From DATHGT01 sp035317605 (GTDB taxonomy: Bacteria > Methylomirabilota > Methylomirabilia > Rokubacteriales > CSP1-6): a stretch of DNA of 45,470 nucleotides. Location of the stretch: the NCBI GenBank assembly GCA_035317605.1, contig DATHGT010000277.1, positions 1 through 45,470 on the forward strand, written 5' to 3'. The position numbers were made by a program, and so were the translations under genes. Shown here piece by piece: positions 41,020 through 45,470 of the stretch (positions are counted from its first letter, which is position 1; every line of letters starts with the position of its first letter). Below the pieces are notes generated by a model. The model saw only the letters and a program-made list of their open reading frames with translations, was not told where the DNA came from and made no database searches.

Positions 41020-42375
41020 CTACTTGAGCGCCTTTCTCAGCGCCTCGAGCTCGGCGGCGATCTCTTGCTCGACCCCCAGGTACTCCAGGCTGTTCATCGT
41101 GCCACAGCACGAGCTGCGGTCCTGGGGCGTCCCGGCCGACTCGGAACGGGTGGCGGCGGCGTGCGCCTGAGGTTCGGCGATCGGCGTCGGTGACACGACC
41201 ACCTCGCGCAGCGTGAACTGACTCCGGATGGAGTTGCGGTACTCCACGGGCTTGCCGTCGGCCGCGGCGATCTGGAGCATGGCGTTGGCGACGGCGGCGA
41301 ACGTCGCGCCGGAGCCGGGGGACGCGATGATGGCCCGCAGCACGAGCCCGCAGAGGTAGCGGCCGACCTCGTACAGCGTGACCGCGTCGTCCTTGACGGC
41401 CGTCTTGCGCTCGAAGGCGAAGATGTCGGCCACGACGTCGTAGATGGCGCCCGTGAATACCTGGGAGATCGCGTGGACTTCCGTGCCGACCTCGGACAGC
41501 TTGAGATTGTTGTCGGCGTTCCGCAGGCCGTTGGGTCGGCCCAGGGCCAGGCCGAACTGCTCGGCCATATCGGCCAGGAACGTCTTGTCGTGGAGGTTGG
41601 CCTTGGTCTGCGCGATGATCGCCTCGACCTGGTCCAGCTGTGACAGGGTCAGGAAGATCGCGGTCAGGTCGCCGAACGACTCGTGCAGGCCCCCCGTCTG
41701 CGGGGGCTGGCCGAGCTGGATCCAGGTCGGCTTCAGGCCGTCGAGGACGGCGTGTCCGGTCTCGTGCGAGACGATGTCGAGCGAGCGGCACGTGAACACC
41801 CGCGCCGTGGTCCCCGCGGGAACGAAGTCGCCGAACCTGAGCGCCTTCTGGCTGCGGCTGTAGAACGCGTTGATCACGTCCGGGAGGCCGTGGGGGAAGA
41901 CGCTCAGCGGGTCGATGTTGGTCGCGCTGTTCCACTGCCAGGGGAGGGGCGCCGGGCTGCCCCCGGAGGCGAGCGCCCGCTGGTACATCGTCAGGGTCTC
42001 GCGAACGACGCCGTAGGTGTGCACCGCGTCGAAGGCGTCCGTGTTCGGCGTCTGGATGAAATCGCCGAAGGCGTTGGGGGTCACGGCGGGCAAGCCCGGC
42101 GCGCCGCTGACGATGCGGCCGTCTCGCGGCCCGGCCAGCACGGCGCCCGGCAAGAAGACCTTGCGCACGCCGATCTCGCCCACCGATGGGTCTTGTTTCC
42201 AGATCAGGGCCCGGCAGCCGCGCACCGGCACCGTCGGGGTCGCCGTCGCGGCCTTCGGTCGGCCGGGTTGGACGAGGGTCTGGAGCATCTTCCGGTGACG
42301 CCGAAAGGCGTCGGTCGGCGCCGGCACGAAGGAGACGGGAAGGTCGAGCGTTCTGGTGTCGCGTCCGTTGTCCAT
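41020..42375 (-). CDS. M4-like zinc metallopeptidase (gluzincin)
   Basis: The 451-residue protein has a thermolysin-type active site: HETGH (H204, E205, H208), GLHESFGD with the third ligand E232 and D236, and EVHAISQVFTGAIYD with H301 in the place of the M4 proton-donor His. It has no signal peptide or propeptide that I can see, so it is probably intracellular, like the protealysin group. The C-terminal 40 residues carry a CC pair and a helix. AGGAGG precedes the ATG at 42375. The emfourin-like inhibitor gene follows. Substrates unknown. Confidence 0.88.
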   Translation of the reverse strand: MDNGRDTRTLDLPVSFVPAPTDAFRRHRKMLQTLVQPGRPKAATATPTVPVRGCRALIWKQDPSVGEIGVRKVFLPGAVLAGPRDGRIVSGAPGLPAVTPNAFGDFIQTPNTDAFDAVHTYGVVRETLTMYQRALASGGSPAPLPWQWNSATNIDPLSVFPHGLPDVINAFYSRSQKALRFGDFVPAGTTARVFTCRSLDIVSHETGHAVLDGLKPTWIQLGQPPQTGGLHESFGDLTAIFLTLSQLDQVEAIIAQTKANLHDKTFLADMAEQFGLALGRPNGLRNADNNLKLSEVGTEVHAISQVFTGAIYDVVADIFAFERKTAVKDDAVTLYEVGRYLCGLVLRAIIASPGSGATFAAVANAMLQIAAADGKPVEYRNSIRSQFTLREVVVSPTPIAEPQAHAAATRSESAGTPQDRSSCCGTMNSLEYLGVEQEIAAELEALRKALK

Positions 42376-42528
42376 GGGCCCCTCCTGGGCGATGAGATAC
42401 CGTGGTCGCCCGCGCAAGGGCCGTGCCGATCGGTGTCGAGAACAATTGTGCCTATTTAGCGACCGCCGCCGGGGTGACCGGTGTTCACCCTGAGCAGCGG
42501 CGGTGGTCGATTGACCAGGGGCGCCGGC

Positions 42529-42801
42529 TCACTTCCCGGTCAGCGCGGACTGCACCTTGCGGAGGACGTCGAGGTTCTTCTGCAGCCCGCTCACGTGCTT
42601 GTCCATCTCGACGATGGACGTGCCGAGCTCGCTGATGGAGCCCAGCGAGCCGCCGGCTTTCCCGGCCTGCTCGAGGACGTTGCCGAGCCCCTGGGCGTCG
42701 GCGCGACGCTGGCCGATCGAGCCGCACACGTAGCCCAGGCCGAACGCGGTCAGGATCACGGCGGTCAGGACACTGCGCGCGATCATCCGTCTCGTTTTCA
42801 T
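42529..42801 (-). CDS. Small membrane-anchored protein, unknown function
   Basis: The 90-residue product has an N-terminal membrane helix (about 8-26, ARSVLTAVILTAFGLGYVCG) preceded by Lys/Arg, so the rest, a possible coiled coil (about 35-86, ending LRKVQSALTGK), lies outside the cytoplasm. AAGGGG precedes the ATG by 6 bases. It starts 3 bases after the mscL stop on the same strand. No family is recognised. Confidence 0.75.
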   Translation of the reverse strand: MKTRRMIARSVLTAVILTAFGLGYVCGSIGQRRADAQGLGNVLEQAGKAGGSLGSISELGTSIVEMDKHVSGLQKNLDVLRKVQSALTGK

Positions 42802-42804
42802 GCA

Positions 42805-43245
42805 TCACCCCTTGGTCAGGTCCGAGGTGCACTGCGGGCAGCGGCGGGCCTTGATGGAAATCGTCGACGCGCAGAACGGGCACTCCCTGGTGGTCGGCGC
42901 CGCCGGGGCCCCCGGCCGGTCCGTCATCCGCTGGACCCCGCGCATGAGCAGGAACACCACGAAGGCCACGATGACGAAATTGATCACGGTGTTGATGAAC
43001 ACCCCATAGTTCAGCGTGGGGGCGCCCGCGGCCTTGGCCGCGGCCAGGGTGGGATAGGACTGGCCGGAGAGGCTCACGAACAGGTCGGCGAAGCTGACCC
43101 CTCCGAGGAGGCGGCCGATGGGGGGCATGAGCACGTCGTTCACGAACGACGTCACCACGGCCCCGAAGCTCGCGCCGATGATGACCGCGACCGCGAGATC
43201 GAGGACGTTACCGCGCATCAGGAAGGCTTTGAAGTCCTTGAACAT
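42805..43245 (-). CDS. mscL: Large-conductance mechanosensitive channel with C-terminal zinc ribbon
   Basis: From the ATG at 43245 the protein has 146 residues. It opens MFKDFKAFLMRGNVLDLAVAV and has the two membrane helices of MscL (about 16-45 and 79-104) with FVNDVLMPPIGRLLGG between them. The channel gates open under osmotic down-shock. Instead of the usual amphipathic end, residues 122-139 form C-x2-C ... C-x2-C (ECPFCA, RRCPQCT), a zinc-ribbon-like tail. GGAG lies about 10 bases before the ATG. A hairpin separates it from the collagen-OmpA lipoprotein. Confidence 0.94.
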   Translation of the reverse strand: MFKDFKAFLMRGNVLDLAVAVIIGASFGAVVTSFVNDVLMPPIGRLLGGVSFADLFVSLSGQSYPTLAAAKAAGAPTLNYGVFINTVINFVIVAFVVFLLMRGVQRMTDRPGAPAAPTTRECPFCASTISIKARRCPQCTSDLTKG

Positions 43246-43262
43246 GACGGTGGGTCTCCGGA

Positions 43263-43293
43263 AAGGGGGAGGCTCGGAAGGAGCCTCCCCCTT
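43263..43293 (-). terminator. 13-bp hairpin between collagen-OmpA lipoprotein and mscL
   Basis: AAGGGGGAGGCTC (43263-43275) pairs exactly with GAGCCTCCCCCTT (43281-43293) around GGAAG. On the minus strand it follows the lipoprotein stop (43306) by 12 bases and precedes mscL, so it is a likely terminator for the lipoprotein transcript. The tail is only TT then TCC. Confidence 0.7.
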
Positions 43294-43305
43294 CATGGGT
43301 CCGGG

Positions 43306-44196
43306 TCAGTGACGTTCGGCCGTCACCTTTGGAGTCGCCACGAGCACTTCCACGCGGCGGTTGAGTTCACGGCATTCCGCGGTGGCCTGACGACAGAGCG
43401 GACTGCGGTCACCGACGGGGCCCATGCGAATCCGGTCCGACGCGATTCCAGCAGCGACGAGGGCGTCACGAACCGACCGCACGCGCCGCTCGGAAATCCT
43501 GGAATCGGTCTCGCCGGTGAACGCCGAGGCCTGGTCACTGTGCGGATCGAGGGCGACGATCACGAGGGGATTGCGATTCACCCACGTGGCCAGGCGAGCG
43601 ATCTTCGACGCGCACTTCGCCTGGATCTCGACCCGGTTCAACTGGAACGAGATGTCTTCGGCCGATTCCCAGCGCTCGACCACCATGGGCGCGGCCGCAA
43701 CCTGCTGGACTGGTGCGGTGATCGACCCACTCCGCCCTGGCGCACCCCTACCACCGGGTGGTCCTGGCGGGCCAGGAGGGCCGGCCGGGCCGGGAGGTCC
43801 GGGCGGTCCCGCTGGGCCTGCAGGTCCCTTGGGACCAGGAGGTCCGGGCGGACCGGGAGGTCCTACCCCTGAAGTGGGTGAGCCAGGAGGTCCAGGTTGG
43901 CCTGGAGGACCTGGCGGACCCGCGATACCGCCAGGTCCAGGCGGACCGGAAGGTCCGGGAGGCCCGGCGGCGATGATGTATCTGGCTTTCGGATAGCAGG
44001 GGACCGGTGGGAAATCACTGGTCGTATTCCTGTCTCTGGTCTCCGACTCCACGTAATTCCCCGACGGCACCGCTTCGACGTACCGATCCCCGAACGTGTA
44101 CAGCGGCGGTAGCGTGGCGGTGCCCGGAAAGGGCTTCGCCGTGGCGCATCCCGCCAGCAACACGAGCGACGAGGCGATCAGCCCCAGGGCTCGCAT
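43306..44196 (-). CDS. Lipoprotein with collagen-like Gly-Pro-Pro stalk and OmpA/Pal-type C-terminus
   Basis: The 296-residue protein has a lipobox LLAGC with the acylated C17, so it is anchored in the outer membrane. A short N-terminal segment is followed by about 25 Gly-X-Y triplets (residues 78-158, mostly GPP) that could trimerise into a collagen-like triple helix. The end (190-296; ISERRVRSVRDALVAAGI, ECRELNRRVEVLV) is an OmpA/Pal-type peptidoglycan-binding domain. The GGAG start site lies inside the last codons of the upstream collagen lipoprotein, so the two are coupled. The stalk length could set the distance between outer membrane and wall. Confidence 0.9.
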   Translation of the reverse strand: MRALGLIASSLVLLAGCATAKPFPGTATLPPLYTFGDRYVEAVPSGNYVESETRDRNTTSDFPPVPCYPKARYIIAAGPPGPSGPPGPGGIAGPPGPPGQPGPPGSPTSGVGPPGPPGPPGPKGPAGPAGPPGPPGPAGPPGPPGPPGGRGAPGRSGSITAPVQQVAAAPMVVERWESAEDISFQLNRVEIQAKCASKIARLATWVNRNPLVIVALDPHSDQASAFTGETDSRISERRVRSVRDALVAAGIASDRIRMGPVGDRSPLCRQATAECRELNRRVEVLVATPKVTAERH

Positions 44197-44198
44197 GA

Positions 44199-44852
44199 TT
44201 AGCTCCGCGGCCGCGTGAACACGTCCACGCGCCGGTTTTGCTGCCAGCAGTCCTCGGACTTCGCGTCGCACACCGGGGCGTCCTCGCCGAGCGCGAACGT
44301 CTTCATGCGGCCGGCTTCGACGCCGCCCTTGACCAGCGCGTCACGCACGGTCTTGACGCGGCGATCGCTGAGCTTCTTGTTGTAGGCATTCGTGCCGCGT
44401 TCGTCCGCGTTGCCGTTCAGCACCAGCTCGAGGCCATCGTTCTCCTTGTCCTTGGCCCAGGCGATGATCGCGTCGATCTTCGCGGTCTCCGACGGGCGGA
44501 TGTTCGACTTGTCGAAGTCGAACAGAATGCTCTGGAACCGCTCCACCTTCGCGGCGGCGCCAGGAGAACCGGCCGGACCAGCGGGACCAGCAGGACCGGG
44601 ACCTCCGGGGGGACCCGGATCACCTGGACCGCCAGGAGGGCCGGGAGGTCCCGCGGGACCTGGCGGCCCCTGCGTGACGGAGCCAGGAGGGCCAGGAGGG
44701 CCGCCCGGGCCGGGAGGACCCGCGGGTCCTGGAGGACCGGGAGGCCCGGCGACCATCAGGAATGGATCGGTCTGCCAGGGGTGTTTCCACTGATCGGCGG
44801 CACACCCCGCGAGAAGCACCACGAGCAACACGAGTTGGACCAGGAATCTCAC
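44199..44852 (-). CDS. Pal-like lipoprotein with collagen-like stalk
   Basis: A GTG at 44852, with AGGAGG 6 bases upstream, starts 217 residues. The lipobox is LLAGC (C17). Triplets Gly-Pro-X run from about 36 to 98 with breaks such as GSVTQ. Residues 107-217 form an OmpA/Pal domain that keeps FDFDKSNIRP, NADERGT (D150, the peptidoglycan contact) and NKKLSDRRVKTVRDAL. It is shorter and closer to true Pal than the next gene. The collagen-like part replaces the short linker of standard Pal. It may bridge the wall to the outer membrane or to the Tol system. Confidence 0.9.
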   Translation of the reverse strand: MRFLVQLVLLVVLLAGCAADQWKHPWQTDPFLMVAGPPGPPGPAGPPGPGGPPGPPGSVTQGPPGPAGPPGPPGGPGDPGPPGGPGPAGPAGPAGSPGAAAKVERFQSILFDFDKSNIRPSETAKIDAIIAWAKDKENDGLELVLNGNADERGTNAYNKKLSDRRVKTVRDALVKGGVEAGRMKTFALGEDAPVCDAKSEDCWQQNRRVDVFTRPRS

Positions 44853-44862
44853 CAGGGACCTC

Positions 44863-45132
44863 CTACTTGCAGCCTTCGGGCATGCGCTTAGTGATCTCAA
44901 GACGATCCCCTACCTTCTTGTCGTGCAGCACCTCCTTCGATGCGCTGAATTCATGCGTCTGTCCATCGGATGCACGGAGGGTGATCTTGCCCTGATCGGC
45001 GTCGACTCTCACGATCTGCCCCGAGACCATCTCCGGCTTCGGGCAGTCGGCCTTGGTCTGGGCCAGAGCGAACGGACTCCCCACGAGCGTCCCGAGGAGT
45101 GCTATCGCCGACAGGTTGCGCCGCGTCCTCAT
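44863..45132 (-). CDS. Exported small protein with a predicted OB-like domain
   Basis: The 89-residue product has a signal peptide (about 1-24, GSPFALAQ) and a short beta-rich domain (SGQIVRVDADQGKITLRASD, HDKKVGDRLEI) similar in build to the protein at 27760. Two Cys (about 30 and 88) could pair outside the cytoplasm. GAGGAG precedes the ATG. It sits just upstream of the collagen-Pal gene, 10 bases apart, and probably shares its transcript. Confidence 0.78.
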   Translation of the reverse strand: MRTRRNLSAIALLGTLVGSPFALAQTKADCPKPEMVSGQIVRVDADQGKITLRASDGQTHEFSASKEVLHDKKVGDRLEITKRMPEGCK

Positions 45133-45142
45133 CAGCGTCTCC

Positions 45143-45271
45143 TCACTTGCTGTGATTGGTGATGTCGTAGATCGCGCCCGCTCCCGCGCCCACGGCGCTG
45201 CCGGTCATGGTGCCGCACCCGGCGGTCGTGAGGCCGACCAGCGCGAGGCCGATCACCATCCATGTCCTCAT
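45143..45271 (-). CDS. Very small lipoprotein (entericidin/glycine-zipper-like)
   Basis: The 42-residue product has a lipobox LTTAGC (acylated C18) and a Gly/Ala-rich stretch GSAVGAGAGAIYDI. GGGGGAAG lies before the ATG at 45271. It is the first gene of the envelope cluster on this strand and is 10 bases upstream of the next. Such tiny lipoproteins stabilise the envelope or regulate stress; the specific role is unknown. Confidence 0.7.
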   Translation of the reverse strand: MRTWMVIGLALVGLTTAGCGTMTGSAVGAGAGAIYDITNHSK

Positions 45272-45421
45272 CGCGTGCTTCCCCCTTTCCGTGCAGTCGC
45301 GGGCAGTAAGTATGCCAATCGCGGCTGCCAACCGTTCTGCTTTGAAGCCCGCGACGCGCTGGAGCGCGTCACCTCGCTGATACTCTCCCGTGGGTGGACG
45401 GACACGAGACGGTGAGGGCCG

Positions 45422-45470
45422 TCAGCGCGAACGAGCGCCCAGGATCGCCTTGGCCAGTAAACGCGCCCCC
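45422..45470 (-). CDS. Possible C-terminal end of a gene running in from the right edge
   Basis: A minus-strand frame open from the window edge ends at a TGA (45424-45422) with the plausible tail ARLLAKAILGARSR. Only 15 codons are visible, so no function can be given and it may be chance. The gap 45272-45421 holds no gene and no clear promoter. Confidence 0.25.
   Translation of the reverse strand, partial: GARLLAKAILGARSR

Noticed and set aside
43424..43996. Plus-strand Gly-Pro-rich frame opposite the collagen lipoprotein
   Set aside because: The complement of GPP codons also reads as GGP-type repeats, so this is a mirror of the real minus-strand collagen gene, which has a lipobox and an OmpA domain.

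Overview
This window is GC-rich, gene-dense DNA from a diderm bacterium. The cell-envelope evidence is an outer-membrane beta-barrel protein, Pal/OmpA-type lipoproteins and Tat-type signal peptides. The mix of genes (several family-5 solute-binding proteins without permeases, a Ku/ATP-ligase pair, a TrpB2-type enzyme, crotonase and ADP-forming CoA-synthetase-like genes) would fit Candidatus Rokubacteria or a related Methylomirabilota lineage. That placement is inferred from style; no rRNA or marker gene is present. I see no prophage, insertion sequence, integrase or CRISPR array.

Layout. 1-2.6 kb: a truncated beta-barrel protein and a stand-alone receiver, divergent from a sigma-54 activator that has its own -24/-12 promoter. 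2.9-8.2 kb: a TatA/B protein fused to an Ada-like zinc module, then lexA with a palindromic operator inside its promoter, a small membrane protein, an ATP-dependent DNA ligase, a KaiC/RecA-like ATPase and a CCA-adding enzyme. 8.3-12.7 kb: two family-5 solute-binding proteins around a tRNA-Gly(CCC), and a convergent Gfo/Idh/MocA oxidoreductase. 12.9-15.5 kb: a PAS histidine kinase, a response regulator and Ku. 15.5-20.4 kb: crotonase and CoA-synthetase alpha-like genes, a class III aminotransferase, a basic protein and a hemerythrin. 20.5-25.8 kb (minus strand): DUF1003 protein, ABC-2 exporter, an ECF42-type sigma factor whose C-terminal extension looks deleted and frameshifted, its DGPF/YCII partner, and an MFS transporter. 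25.9-28.1 kb: a HTD2/MaoC hydratase, an AbiEii-type nucleotidyltransferase toxin gene with a coupled small partner, and a secreted protein.

28.1-36.2 kb is one closely packed minus-strand array in the transcription order TrpB2-like enzyme, Tat-exported NMT1-type binding protein, permease, ATPase, a second binding protein of the TrpX/ABC_sub_bind family, a membrane adenylate cyclase with histidine-rich helices and a [2Fe-2S] domain, and a family-5 binding protein. It suggests uptake of an (aromatic?) metabolite linked to redox-sensing cAMP signalling. 36.3-40.6 kb: TerC, a secreted protein, and a translationally coupled methyltransferase plus two molybdenum-storage-protein (MosB/MosA) homologues. 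40.6-45.5 kb: a thermolysin-like metallopeptidase with an emfourin-like inhibitor, MscL with a C-terminal zinc ribbon, two tandem lipoproteins that join a collagen-like Gly-Pro-Pro stalk to an OmpA/Pal peptidoglycan-binding domain, and small exported proteins.

The strongest candidates for under-described biology are the collagen-stalk OmpA lipoprotein pair, the methyltransferase-MoSto operon, the TatB-zinc fusion, and the redox cyclase inside the TrpB2/ABC operon.
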